Both the position numbers and the translations under genes were made by a program. The notes under the pieces are model-generated. The model was not told the DNA's origin, did not search any database, and saw nothing but the letters and a program-made list of their open reading frames with translations. From Megaleporinus macrocephalus (Eukaryota; Chordata; Actinopteri; Characiformes; Anostomidae): a stretch of DNA of 64,000 nt. Every line of letters begins with the position of its first letter. Position 1 is the stretch's first letter. The stretch is taken from assembly GCA_021613375.1 (NCBI GenBank), contig CM038704.1, positions 8,280,091-8,344,090 of the forward strand, read 5' to 3'. This document shows, one piece after another, positions 20,801 through 31,509 of the stretch.

Positions 20801-23245
20801 ACTAACACTAATGATGTTGGGGTGACAAAGTTGAAACTGAGCCTGTTCTGTGTTCAAAACTATACAGCATTAAATTGAAGCTAGCTTAGAGAACCCAAAT
20901 CATTTCAGCATGCTAATAGTATATATAACAAAGTTTATAACTACTGTTAATCTTGTTAACATTATACCACCCAGCGCAGACTGAACGTTTCTTTTCTTTC
21001 ATTTTTTAAAGATTATCTACACAATGTACATTTGGGTAATATTTTAATTCTATACTGGCATTCTATAGATCACCGCTGTCTGTGGAAAATAATGCATCTC
21101 CATTTCTGTAGATTTTCATTTTTCTATATTATTTGAACACAACACTTGAATATTCCTTGAAATATTCAGGATGAATGCACCAATAGAAATGCTCCAAAGT
21201 CACTTGGAATGGGTGGCACGGTGGTGTAGTGGTTAGCAGCAGATGATCTGGGTTGGATTCCCGGTCCGGGTGGTTCTGTGTAGAGTGTGTATGGTCTCTC
21301 CGTGCTTGAGTGGGTTTCCTCCGGGTACTCCGGTTTCCTCCCACAGTCCAAACACATACATGTTAGGTTGATCACTCACTCTAAACTGCTCGTAGCTGTG
21401 AGTGTGTGATGGCCATGGTGTACCCCACCCTCACCCTACGATGCTGGGATTGGCTCCAGGCCCCTTCGTGTGTGTGTGTGTGTGTGTATGTGTGTGTGTG
21501 TATATGTGTGTGTGTATATATATGTCATTGTTTTTTTGTCAGTCACATTGATTTAATAATGACTTTGCTTTTACTGTTTCATCTGAAAGATATTACAACA
21601 TTAAAGCCACCAGTCGACTCCCAGCCAAGTAAGTTATCCTGATTTTGCAGTTACATTTTTATATATTTCAACAATAATAATAACAACATTTCTCTATCTT
21701 TCCTAAGAGCACCTGGCTGGACTAAAAATGAGGCTCTCCTCTGCTGAGGACTTCGCGCTGTCGTCCACCAGCGAGATATTTTTAAAACAGGTAAATGACA
21801 GTAACTGTAATTAAAAGCAACCCAATAATATTTTATTCAGTTATGCTATATGCAGTTATTTCAGATGATCTTTCATCTTCTGCCATGAGGGGCGTGGCCA
21901 GGCAAAGGGCCCTGTGCCCTGCACGGGCAATGTGGTCAGTGTCATCTTCTGATGCTGATGCTACACGGGTGTCAGAAGAAGGATGGGGTGATTCATGCAG
22001 TTGCATCAATGAACTCAAAGGCAGGCAGTGAAGAAGACTGTGGCACAGCTCTGACCAATAGCCTCAAAGCAATGCTTTGGGCGGGTGCTGGTAGTCTGAT
22101 ACAGTCAGGCAGGCATGTCTGGCATTGAAATACAGATTCTCTGTACTGAAACTCCGTCTAATATTAAACTTGAAGTAGTAAAGTTGGGTGTGATCTCAGA
22201 CTCTGAGCTCTGTTGAATCCCACGGTAACCCGCATGTAAATGCGGACTAAAGTAGCTTACAAGCGTTTGAGAAATATTCAAAGTTCAGCCATTTCTAACT
22301 CATAGCGAGGCAGAGAAACTCATTAATGTGTTTGTTACAGCAGAGTTGATCACTAACGCTCAGAGTCGATCGCTGCAAAGCTCAGAGTTGTTCACTGTAA
22401 TGGCCTCTTACTGGCTTCCACTTAGAAATATGCCTCTTAAACTTGGCGTTTAACTGAAATGCTAAAATCTAAGAACATCTTGAACTTAGTCTTTGGCTAA
22501 TTAAGACTTTATGTAACTAATACCTGCTCTGTGGTGGTCTTGTGGGGGTCCTGAACATTAAAGAACAAGGTAATAAAATAAACAGAGAATCAGATGAACT
22601 ACAGTCTGTAAGTGTAGCTCCTATATGGTCAGAGGAGCTGATGCAGTGGACAGTGAGTATAGATACAAGAAGGTGTACCTATTGAAGTGGCTGATGGGTG
22701 TATGTATTCGTATATGAAGGATACATACTTGTATATCATCCCTGTCCAAAGAAAAACATTTATCTACAAAATAGCAACTTTACAGGAGAGGCCAAAAACC
22801 TTCCTCACTTTTAATGTAAGTTAATGGACTTTGAATATTTTCCAAGCTATTTCGGAGCATTTTTATTGGTTCATCCATCATAAACCTTTAAGACAGTGTA
22901 AACAGGAGCTGTCGTGTTCAAATGATGTAGAAAAATAAAAATGGATATTTTCTTAGGACTGCCACGATATGCATCATATTTCTAAGTTCTCTAAAAAAGC
23001 TCTGCTTATTTTTAAAAAAGCCAACACATATTACTGAGCTACCTGTCAAAATAAATGTCAGTTATTGCAGTTAATTAAATACAGTCGGTTATGATTTCCA
23101 TAATCAATCTCTCATTCAGAGGTGTGGTTTTTTTTGGTTACAGCTTAAAGAAGAACTGGTTAGAAAAGGCCTCTCTACCAACACCACACTTCGTCTGAAG
23201 AACATCTCAAAACAGATTGACGTAAAACCACCAGGAACCTGTTAA
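17817..23245 (+). CDS. D8C copy A: small secreted uromodulin/GP2-type D8C-domain protein (6 coding exons)
   Basis: Spliced model: 17817-17874, 18160-18183, 19681-20064, 21590-21628, 21708-21790, 23144-23245 (690 nt, 229 aa). All introns are GT..AG and the frame stays open to TAA. Residues 1-20 form a signal peptide (core LFIITCFIL). Residues 28-155 are a D8C domain with ten cysteines (35, 58, 83, 89, 114, 121, 122, 134, 149, 154) and the family landmarks PWR, GWYR, NCC and YYVY. A charged, helix-prone tail (about 169-229) ends PGTC. Exons 2-4 are phase 1-1. N-glycosylation sequons are N49, N209 and N216. No EGF or ZP domain or membrane anchor follows, unlike UMOD/GP2/OIT3. It is predicted to be secreted. 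By family analogy it may bind microbes or glycans, but this is inference. Confidence 0.85.
18725..18766. repeat. (AAC/AAT)n microsatellite in copy A intron 2
   Basis: A run of aac then aat triplets at about 18730-18766. It has no other feature. Confidence 0.8.
19074..19482. repeat. 30-bp minisatellite in copy A intron 2
   Basis: About 13 imperfect head-to-tail copies of a 30-bp unit, tgagtgctgattggttagca plus ttactgctaa. The unit length is a multiple of three, which creates a chance open frame (19200-19448) of repeating Leu-rich peptide; that is not a gene. The array ends about 200 bp before the D8C exon. Confidence 0.85.
19681..20064 (+). CDS. D8C domain exon of copy A
   Basis: A single 384-nt phase 1-1 exon holds the whole domain, preceded by tttccatgacag and followed by gtaatg. 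It starts VPGSTDPCYSYTVLDEPWR and ends LQCVLGYC. The same borders occur in copies B and C. The antisense frame over this exon (19620-20186) is a shadow. Confidence 0.9.
20318..20512 (+). repeat. tRNA-derived SINE (S1) in copy A intron 3
   Basis: A tRNA-like head holds a B box, ggttcgatccc, at 20363-20373 and an upstream A-box-like atctgaaggttagg. The body caagtgtgctcactgccccc is the reverse complement of the minus-strand copies at 756, 28543 and 38400. It is a pol III-type retroposon, not a tRNA gene: the cloverleaf is not completed. Confidence 0.7.
21066..21213. mobile_element. MITE M1 fragment in copy A intron 3
   Basis: A left-end variant (ccgctgtctgtggaaaa) is followed by the family interior (gcatctccatttctgtag, gaatgcaccaatagaaatgctcc). 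It is cut off where the next SINE begins at about 21214. Confidence 0.6.
21214..21530 (+). repeat. tRNA-derived SINE (family S2) and (TG)n tract
   Basis: The head cacggtggtgtagtggttag contains a perfect pol III A box (TGGTGTAGTGG). It is followed by gggttggattcccggtcc, the tttcctccgggtactccgg body and gctgggattggctccag. A (TG)n tract runs to about 21520. The head occurs once here. In copy B intron 3 a very similar S2 body is preceded by about 49 copies of the head. Confidence 0.7.
21878..21995 (+). repeat. LTR-end/primer-site-like fragment in copy A intron 5
   Basis: catcttctgatgctgatgct followed by acacgggtgtcagaagaagg resembles the LTR-end plus tggtgtcagaagtggga arrangement at 57540-57575. 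It is probably a degenerate LTR-retrotransposon fragment. Homology is short. Confidence 0.35.
22515..22690. repeat. dispersed palindromic repeat X, copy 1 (partial)
   Basis: Contains ggtggtcttgtgggggtcctgaa then cagatgaactacagtctgtaa and ctcctatatggtcag. The same segments occur, in one orientation or the other, at 48966-49325 and 54145-54480. It resembles a widespread fish MITE with long inverted arms. Non-coding. Confidence 0.55.
22734..22972. mobile_element. MITE M1 copy in copy A intron 5
   Basis: The left end is ctgtccaaagaaaaacat, with interior actttacaggagaggcc and catttttattggttcatcc. The right end is a degenerate ttttcttaggactgccacgat. This is the reverse orientation relative to the copy at 4093. 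Confidence 0.65.
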
Positions 23246-23443
23246 ACCTTTTAGCTCTCATTACCGAACCCTGTGCTGAACAATATTCAATAGTAAGTTA
23301 AAGGGTAATACAGGTTTTCTGGATTGTATGGAATATAATAGGAAAAGTTCAGTATAAACAGGTCTGAGAGCACATGTTAAAACACCCACAAGCATTTTTT
23401 TGAGGTCTGCAGATGCTTTAAGGCTATTTAGAGCTTCAACCTA

Positions 23444-23449
23444 AATAAA
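23444..23449 (+). promoter_or_regulatory. candidate polyadenylation signal of copy A
   Basis: AATAAA about 200 bp after the copy A stop codon. It is the first canonical hexamer seen downstream. Spacing is plausible but not tested. Confidence 0.4.
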
Positions 23450-24285
23450 CAAGCTTAAATCATGTCCTAAGAAATACAGGCAGCCTGTATATTGTAGAGG
23501 ATGCAGAGTTTGCAAAACATTGTAACTGAACTGTAAACACTAGTGTATGTAGAAACACATAGCTAGCTTCAGCATTGTGTAACAAGTCTAAGGTCATATT
23601 CAAAATGCTTTTTAAAGGTTTAGCAAAAACAACAACCATCCTCAAAGGACATGTGTCTTCGCCGCGGGTCGTCATCTGGAGACATTTTGTTCAACTAACA
23701 TCAAACCATCTTGGGAGCCACAACATTTTATGCCCATTTTATTGGTGTAACGTTTTAACACCTTAGCTGTAAATACGTCTCAGTGTGTGCTAATGTCCTA
23801 TTATAGAATACAAATATATAATAAAATTTTAAATTTATGTTGCAAAAGTTCCAATGATTCAGTTTCACTCAACACTTCACACCAGAGGTTGTTTCACTCA
23901 CCAGTGGGCAGACACTTACCAAAAATAAGTAGACTTAAAATTTATTTTATTAAGTAAACTTAAGTTGAAGTATATTTCTGAAGTATATTTTATGTACTAA
24001 GTATACTAATGTCTTTGTGCTAGTAGTTTACCTGTAAATGCTCTGTTTAAATACTTAAATACTGGGACTAACGTACACTTTTAAATGAGTTTATTTCAAC
24101 TGTACTTGTAAAAGTAGTAAACTTCAAGTAAACAACTAGTTTAGATCTTTTCTGCAACTACCCTGAAAGTGAACATATAGGTCTACTGTTAGTTTACTAG
24201 CACATTTATTAATCTTCTAAGCTGCTCATCACACAGATATATACACTAGATTGCCAAAAGTATTCACTCACCCATCCAAATTATT
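23450..24285. other. intergenic, no gene recognised
   Basis: AT-rich, with a run of aagtatattt/agtatacta-type degenerate repeats near 23940-24010. The short frames at 23460-23766 are unremarkable. Confidence 0.3.
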
Positions 24286-24458
24286 CCAAACCATACATGT
24301 CAGGTTGATCAGTCACTCTAAATTGTTTGTAGGTGTGAGTTTGTGTGAGTGTGTGTTGGCCATGCATTGGACTGGGACTCGATGATGCTGGGATTGGCTC
24401 CAGTCCCCAACCCCGACTAGTGGGATAAAGCGGAAGATAATGGATGGATGGAAGACAT
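24286..24458 (+). repeat. S2 SINE, 5'-truncated
   Basis: Carries only the distal S2 body (acatgtcaggttgatcagtc, gctgggattggctccag) and the ggatggatgg tail. Confidence 0.6.
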
Positions 24459-24881
24459 ATTCAGGATTAAGAAGAGATTTGTCTTCTTTAAAAAAATTAT
24501 AAATCAAAATTCTCAAACAAATATTGTACAGGGTGCCTTGTTGAACAGGGCAAGAATACTTAATTAAAATGTTCAAAGTATGTACGACACAAGTAATAGC
24601 CAAATACATGTGGTACATGTTTTTTCTGTATACTTGTTAGTAAGTTTAAGTATAATTGTGCCAAGTTTAAGTATAATTGTGTTCAGTATTTTACTAATAT
24701 GTACATGAAAATTTAACTGAAAGCAGACTCATTTATTTTTGGTCATTTGCTGATAGCACACCAATCATGGCGCACAGTTTTTGCCATACTGAGATCTGTA
24801 ATCCAAATCTTGCTTAAAAAAAAAAATCAGCTCTGCACGACCATACCATAACCGTCTGGTGCGTGCTCATATATTAGGAGG

Positions 24882-24973
24882 AGTTGGCTTCTTATTTGAA
24901 TTTCTCATTCCACCTTTAAAAAATTTGACTTCACCATTTAAGGTGGAACGAGAAATTCAAATAAGAGTCCAAC
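24882..24973. repeat. near-perfect hairpin (inverted repeat)
   Basis: The left arm (24882-24919, containing cttatttgaatttctcattc) is the reverse complement of the right arm (about 24937-24973, containing gaacgagaaattcaaataag) over about 36 bp with about three mismatches. The loop is about 17 nt. It is probably part of a foldback MITE spanning about 24810-25110. Confidence 0.75.
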
Positions 24974-25114
24974 TTCATGGTGCGTCAAAATGCTTAACAA
25001 AGCTTTCGTTTACCACACCGCGTTATTTTACTGCAAGGGAAATCGGACTTTTACCTAAAAATCTAATTTCCCTGTGGAGCCAGAAGAGGGCAGTAGAAAA
25101 AGATTAAAGTTGCC

Positions 25115-25657
25115 GAGCCCTGATCTAAGCCATCTGAACAACAGATTTTTTTAAGTATTAATTTGAGTCAAGGCTTTTAAGACACCAAAAGAATTCAAAT
25201 GGTTATGTGGGAAAATATATTAGGCATGATGACGCCAGTCTGAGGCTGAGAGGTTCCGTCTATCTCATAAGGAGGATTAATTTGCACAGTTAAATTAGAG
25301 TTTTTCTTCCATAGAGAATTATAAGGCAGCTGCCTCCATCAAATTTGTGCCGCCTCCAGCTCCCAACGAAACTCTGACAGGTTCTCAAAACTCTAAATGG
25401 AAAACACTCTTTTCTAACAAGCACTGCTCCCTGAATTTTCATCATTTGGGACGTTATGCACAGTGGTGCCGCTGTAATCTGCACAGGGCTCTGGGAAAGG
25501 TGCCATCAAACCAAGCAGCAAAGTTAGTTGGGGATTTGACATTTGCAGGACACTGTGGGGGATTTTATTAGCAGGTTTATTGGTACAGTTGTAGTTTTGT
25601 TGTGAAATGAAATTGAACTATTTACAATCACAACCTTTACTTAACTGCACTTTTAAT
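25115..25657. other. intergenic; possible conserved non-coding stretch
   Basis: The 25320-25560 interval has even base composition without repeats seen elsewhere in the window. An open frame at 25347-25571 shows no domain. It could be single-copy conserved DNA, but nothing in one sequence proves that. Confidence 0.25.
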
Positions 25658-26583
25658 TAGAGATGGACCAATCAGCGTTTTTGAGACTGATTCTGATCGC
25701 CAATCACCTTTTAGCACGATCGGCCGATAGGCGATAGTGTTTGAGGGGAGGGGTATACGACACGGCAGGGCTACATGTAGTTATTAGCGCAAGCAAGTCA
25801 TGAAACATGATCTAAACAGGTTTTATTACCATTTTTAACGAGCTCATATGAAACAGCATAAAATTTTTAACTAAATTACCAGTAAATAAACAAAGTAAAT
25901 CAAACAAATATCCCCAATACTGCAATCATTAAACATAGACACTTAATTTAAAACTAAAAAAGCTAATTAAATAAATACAGTAAAAACTGCAGTCATTAAA
26001 CACAGACTCTGTTATTTTAAACTAAATCTGTAATCATTAAATTTAGATTTTGAATTGCTGCTGCTGTTCTGTTCATACCGGTCAGATCTGGTCTGCACTG
26101 GGTTATTATCTGTTCTGGGTTGTTTGTTTTGTGTTAGCTGTGTGTGCTAGCTCTGCTGTTTGCTGATACTCACTGTATTCAGTTGTGTGCAGTGCTGTAT
26201 CAGATTAATAGAATTAAATATCTTTGTCTTGGTTCCCACGAGACACGCTGATATTACACATTTTAAAAACGTCCTGGATGAGTCTGTGTCACATACGGTA
26301 AAACACTGCCAGACAGACATGCTTTCTATCCGTGCTTCCTTTTTCGCGAGGCCGGCAAGTCAGTTTGTGTATTTCCACCTAGTGGTTCAGATAGGAATTG
26401 CAGGGAGCTGGCCGGAGGGGGTTCTCCTCTTCCTGGATGAAACTCTAGCTCATTTGTTTAACGCCATCAATTGGCTCTCGGGATTGGCTCTAAATTGGAG
26501 AAATATCGGCCAATCACCGATCGCATATTTTGATTAAAAATCTGCCGATACCGATACATAGCCGATCGATCCTTCCATCTCTA
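25658..26583. mobile_element. non-autonomous hAT-type element with 8-bp target duplication
   Basis: Termini are tagagatggaccaatcag and ccttccatctcta (inverted). Flanks are cttttaat (25650-25657) and ctttcaat (26584-26591), matching at 7 of 8 bases. Sub-terminal cgatcggc/gccgat palindromes occur near both ends. The 125-codon frame at 26160-26537 lies inside and is not a recognisable transposase. Confidence 0.75.
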
Positions 26584-26875
26584 CTTTCAATTACTGCATT
26601 CATCAAAGAGAAAGCACTATGCAGTCACGTCAAGCTGCAGCTGGGGCAGTCACAGAATTACCCAAATTCTTACTGTTACAATGTTCTGTAACCACTGACC
26701 ATACGTGAAAACACACAGGAACATCGGTGTGGCTTTCATTATTAATTTTAGCTCTTTTTATGCTTTTATTTCCATGTTTGGTTACAAACTAGCTACATAA
26801 CACTTCAGTCTGTAAAACAAATGAAAAGGTTTTATACATTTAAATATATGAGTTTATGGGTTTCTTTTGGGTATG

Positions 26876-27231
26876 AGTGTATGTCTACCCTGTGATTTAC
26901 TGGCAGCCTGTCCAGGGTGTTTCCTGCCTTCTGTCCAGTGATTGCTGGGATAGGCTCGGAAGCATAATGTTGCTGTCCTATGCAAAACATGCATCTCCAT
27001 TTTTGTTGATTTTCAGTTTTCTACATCATTTGAACCGGAAAGCTGCCATTTACATTATGTAAACATTTCATGATGAATGCACCAATAGAAATGCTTCAAA
27101 ATCAATTGGGAAAAAATCTGGTTCCATTGACTTACATTGAAAGTGTAGATAGATAATTTTTGGCCTTTTTTATAAAGTTACTATTTGGGAGATTCTTGTT
27201 TTTTTTTTTTATTATTAGACAGCGACGATAA
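26876..27231. mobile_element. S2 SINE 3' piece followed by MITE M1 copy
   Basis: 26876-26962 matches the distal S2-type body (tggcagcctgtccagggtg, attgctgggataggctc). From 26967 an M1 copy runs from a degenerate gttgctgtcctatgc through ggttccattgacttacat to agacagcgacgata. Confidence 0.55.
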
Positions 27232-27396
27232 GTGCTTTAGAAGGTTATCTAAATTGCTTTTTCAATCTGATTGGCATCTGGAGGATCCAACCCCTTTATA
27301 TGAGGATGTTTAAACGGCAGAATGTTATTCAAAAGTATCTGTTAACTTACAAGCAGTCTCTGCCAATGCTGCCTAGGGTCTATGCTACTGTACTGC

Positions 27397-27403
<7 letters not shown>

Positions 27404-27483
<80 letters not shown>
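27404..27483. repeat. (TA)n microsatellite
   Basis: About 40 uninterrupted TA dinucleotides. The open frame across it is an artefact. Confidence 0.95.
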
Positions 27484-27486
<3 letters not shown>

Positions 27487-27489
27487 AAA

Positions 27490-28540
27490 ATAACAGTCTT
27501 TATCCATTGCACACTTGCCAATTTACTATTACAGAAAGAGACTCCTTGATGGATGGCTAGAGCTTTTCACACTGGATTAGCCCCAGGAAACCATCGTGAG
27601 CACTAGTGTGAACTAGGCCCAGCAGATGTCTCCACTACTTGATGAGCTCAACTCTTCCTCTTATCTACAGACACAGCAATGCTGGGAATTCTGTGGCCTA
27701 GGGCTCGGCCTGAGAAGGACAGCTCTCAGTGCAAGGGCAAGGGTGAAAAGTATGGACACTACTTCCCTTGTTCCCCAAGTGCCTGGACGAAGAAATCTAA
27801 ATAAGATGAAGAGCCCAGTCCAGGGGCAACCCATGTTCTAGAGAGACAGGGAAGAGAACAAGCTGTCCAAGTTGCTGCTGGTGGAGTCATTTATTTGCAC
27901 ACCACCCACCAACCAGAAGGCCTTCATGACATCATGACATGACAAGCATATGGGAGCTCTAAATACATGGTCCATGCTGATGGCCAGAGAAAGAAAGTGA
28001 AGCAGCCAAGTGTCTTTTGAGGTTTACTAGCACAGAAGGTTAGCAGGTAGACCATGCTTGCCTTGTCAGGTTCTGGACTGATGGAGATGGGGACCCCCTT
28101 TAGTTTCACATGAGTAAATACACTGTGCTAAAAAAAGTTCCTGGCAAAAATCAAGAACTGCACTAAGATGGGCCAACATGGGAGCAAAATTGATTTTATA
28201 TGGCTACAGGTAAGAAAGAACCAAAGAAGGATATATCACCATCAAGTCTCAATCCGATTTGGACTGATTAATTATATCATTTTAAGGTTATTCCCATTGG
28301 TCTCAAGAACGCTGGCAACAATTTCCACCAGTTGATAGAACAAATGCTGGGGGAAAGTTTGTTACATTGATGACATGGTGTACTCGCATGCTCTGCAATA
28401 GCACCTCTGTCTCTTAGACGTGGTTTTGATGTGGACAAACGGCCCTGAGGTATAACCATATGATATCATAGTCAAAAATTATAACTATTTGTCACTTGTG
28501 TTTGAACAGTGGAATTTGACCTCTGCATTCAACGCACCTG
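27490..28540. other. intergenic, no gene recognised
   Basis: Moderately GC-balanced sequence with short frames (27626-27841 plus, 27924-28109 and 28277-28459 minus) that show no domain and are not repeated elsewhere in the window. Confidence 0.3.
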
Positions 28541-28542
28541 TG

Positions 28543-28581
<39 letters not shown>

Positions 28582-28750
28582 GGGGCAGTGAGCACACTTG
28601 AGTGGTGGGCAGCCCTATCCACAACTTTCATGGAGCAGTTAGAGGTTAGGTGCTTTGCTTAAAGGCTCCTCAATCACATCCTGTTGGTTCAGGAGACCGA
28701 ACCCGCAACCTACAAGACCCGATCCCTTACCTCCAGCCCACGACTGCCAT
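28541..28750 (-). repeat. S1 SINE with (AC)n tail
   Basis: (AC)n at 28541-28576, then ctagggggcagtgagcac. The B box in reverse lies near 28694-28712 (gaccgaacccgcaacc). Confidence 0.7.
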
Positions 28751-29178
28751 CACAAAGACATGTCTACAGTTATCGGAGACCTGGTTTGGATGAGATCTGT
28801 GTTTGATGCCTTAGCCAAATTGTTTGGAAATAATTGGTCCCAACAATAACAGGGTGAGATGGGGATACTGGGAAAAGTGAGAGTAGACAGTGATATAATG
28901 TTATAGACCTCAAGACACAACACATTTGGGCTGGCTGCAATGGAGCATTGAACATAGAACAAAGCTCTGCACTAGAAGTAAACTGTGGACTTTCATTGCC
29001 ATTCCAGTCATTTTGGGGGAGTGACAAGGTTTTTAAAATTGAGCCCACTCTTTCATTGCCTCCTGGAGTGAAACACTGGAACGAAACTCTAACCTCACTA
29101 GTGACTAATTCACAGACTGAATTAAGTGGGCACATAGTTTTTAAAACTCACTTACTGGAAAATAGTTGGGGGGGGGGC

Positions 29179-29217
<39 letters not shown>

Positions 29218-29509
29218 GTAAATGTTTAATTAATCAGCACACAATTAATCAACAGTCTTGAAGATCGCCTGCTTTTCCAAAGCTTGCGATTTATTTCTGT
29301 GTATTGTGTTTGTCCTCTCAAATACTGACCTCCACACCTGTAAGATGGGTCACCACCGAGGGGGCCACTTTTAAAATGGACAGGAGTAAGTGAAGCAAGT
29401 GGCAGCACCTCGCCTCTGACACAGTTTCCACTGTTTTCCTGGTTCCCTGACTAGTGGTTGAACAATACTACAGCTATAGAGCTATTTCTGTGTTTGCGTG
29501 TTAGTGTAC
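28751..29509. other. intergenic with G-run and (ATA)n
   Basis: A run of nine or more G near 29168, followed by (aat)n at 29183-29218. The frame at 28948-29184 has no recognised domain. Nothing else identified. Confidence 0.35.
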
Positions 29510-30050
29510 AGGCATGTATGTTAGGCACTTAGGGACATTATTATATTTACAAAGCTGTTTTCTTTCAGACAGGAAGCTTTTATTTCCTCAGCAAAACACA
29601 TTATTTTTTTTACGTATTAATACAGCAAGTAGTGCTTTCCAAGCTTCTTCTTGTGGAAACAACCCAGTATTATTTACAGTTCTCATCTAATATCTGCTTT
29701 GACTGCTTGATAGATAGATAGGTGGATAGATGGATAGATAGATAGATAGATAGATCTTTAGTGATCCCTTTGGGAGGCTTCCCTCAGGAAAATTAAGATT
29801 CCAGTAGCATTACCACAATAAACACACAAGAAACATATGAAAGGAATATAAATTAAGAAATTCAATGTACAAAATAAAGAAAAAGAAACATCTAACTGGG
29901 GAGGTATTGCACACTATTATTGCAATTTTATTATTGCAGTACTTCATTAAGCTAAATCAAGATTGCTGCTGAAGGAACTGAATACATTCATACAATGTCT
30001 GGGGCGTCCAGGAGAAATCTGGAACCTAACTTTGTTCTTCAAACAGTCCT
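29510..30050. repeat. dispersed repeat L, copy 2, with an internal insertion
   Basis: Matches 8630-8935 and 45566-45765, but is interrupted between gactgct and cagtacttc by about 230 bp (29709-29938). The insert begins with a (GATA)n tract and ctttagtgatccctttggg, a typical tail of fish retroposons. The other two copies are uninterrupted at this point. Confidence 0.6.
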
Positions 30051-31169
30051 ATACACTGTTTTTGTTAAGCTAAGGAAATCCTGGAAAATCATTCTAGCAC
30101 TTAAACATTGTATTGGACACATGTCTTTCATAAAGGACATTTATTTGAGTGAGTGCTTGTATTTTTTGTAGTTAGTGTAGATTTCCAAGGCTTCGTTTTG
30201 AGTTGGCTGATAATTGGGGTACCTACACTATCATATGTGTTGCTAGCTAGCTAGCTGACTAGCTCTGCAAGTAATGCCAGCTAGCATCTGAACCTAAAGG
30301 TGACAATTTAGCCAGATAGAACAACCACATGGGACGAAATTAAGAATTAAATTAGAATTAAATCATCACTGTCACTCACACAATGTCACCGACATCTGTT
30401 GCATTGAAATGATGTAGGAAAGGAAAATGGACAAAAATGGAGACATGTTTTTCTTTGGACAGCGATGATACGCTTGCAGTGATAGTTTTAACCCACTGTA
30501 TTTAAATGATCTAATGAGCTGATTAATGCTTACTAAAGAAAATATACAGGCAGGAACTCCAAATGAATCCAAATGAACTAAATATCTAAACAATGTTCAG
30601 AAGCAGTAATGTATTAAAGTTAATAAGACACACTCACCTTAAACCTGTGATCCACTATAGGTCTGAAAGTGGGTGTGCTAATCCAGCTCCAGGGTAAAGA
30701 AAATAACTGTTGGCCACACCAATAGAATGGCAATAGATCTGCTAGAAGAAATAATCCAACAATACAAAATACTGTATTACACATGCGTGTCTGTACACGA
30801 CAACAGAATAAACCTGCATGTCCCCCAACAGCCAGTCTGTACCTCGAGGACAAGTGAGCAGCATGAAAAAATAAAATACAAGACCTCACAGCGAGCACAC
30901 AGAAACAAAGGTGGTGCATACATGTTTGAGTTCAGGAAAAAGCTGCAGGTGTGTGATTATCAGTGGGCGGAGCCAAGTGGAGCTGGAGTGAACCAATCCA
31001 GACCAGGCAAGTCCAAGTGGAGTCTGGGGTGGGGGGACACTGCGAGGGGTTGTTTTGTTTGTATGTTTGTCTTGTACTGTATTGTGGAATAACTCAGGTG
31101 CTCCCAGTCATGGCGTCTCCACATTGTGTACATGTTTGTGTTCTGAGTGATTGAACACAGCTGATTTAA
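30051..31169. other. intergenic; MITE M1 right end at 30384-30475
   Basis: The only identifiable item is an M1 remnant ending ttttctttggacagcgatgata near 30451-30472. Frames at 30620-31154 are unremarkable. A short gctagctagctag run lies near 30244. Confidence 0.4.
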
Positions 31170-31300
31170 CCTGGCAGTCGTGGGCTGGAGGTTCGGGAAC
31201 CAGCCTTCTGACCAGAACATGACCAATGAAGCAAGGCCCCTACCCCCCAACTGCTCCCTGGGTGCTATGAATAGGGCTGGCCACCACTCTGGATGTGTTT
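31170..31300 (+). repeat. S1 SINE, degenerate
   Basis: ggcagtcgtgggctggaggt ... ctaccccccaactgctccc matches the S1 head and body. It is truncated before the caagtgtgctcactg part. Confidence 0.55.
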
Positions 31301-31509
31301 CTATCATTGTACCAGTTTTTATTGTCCACTGGCAAACTGGGTTGCTTGGTTTTATTTCCCCCTTGCATTACATGAAATCTCTTATTTGTATGTTTTATAA
31401 TTATAACTTAAACATAACTTAAAGTGATGTCAGAGCAGTGTGTCTAGTGAAATGTGCCATTGCTAAGCAGACCACAATATATGAATTATTGTAGGCAGTG
31501 AGTTTGTAA

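Noticed and set aside
26160..26537. 125-codon frame
   Set aside because: Lies within a non-autonomous hAT-type element and does not resemble a transposase.
27300..27560. 86-codon frame with poly Ile-Tyr (also 35761-36037 and 42184-42438)
   Set aside because: Produced by (TA)n microsatellites.
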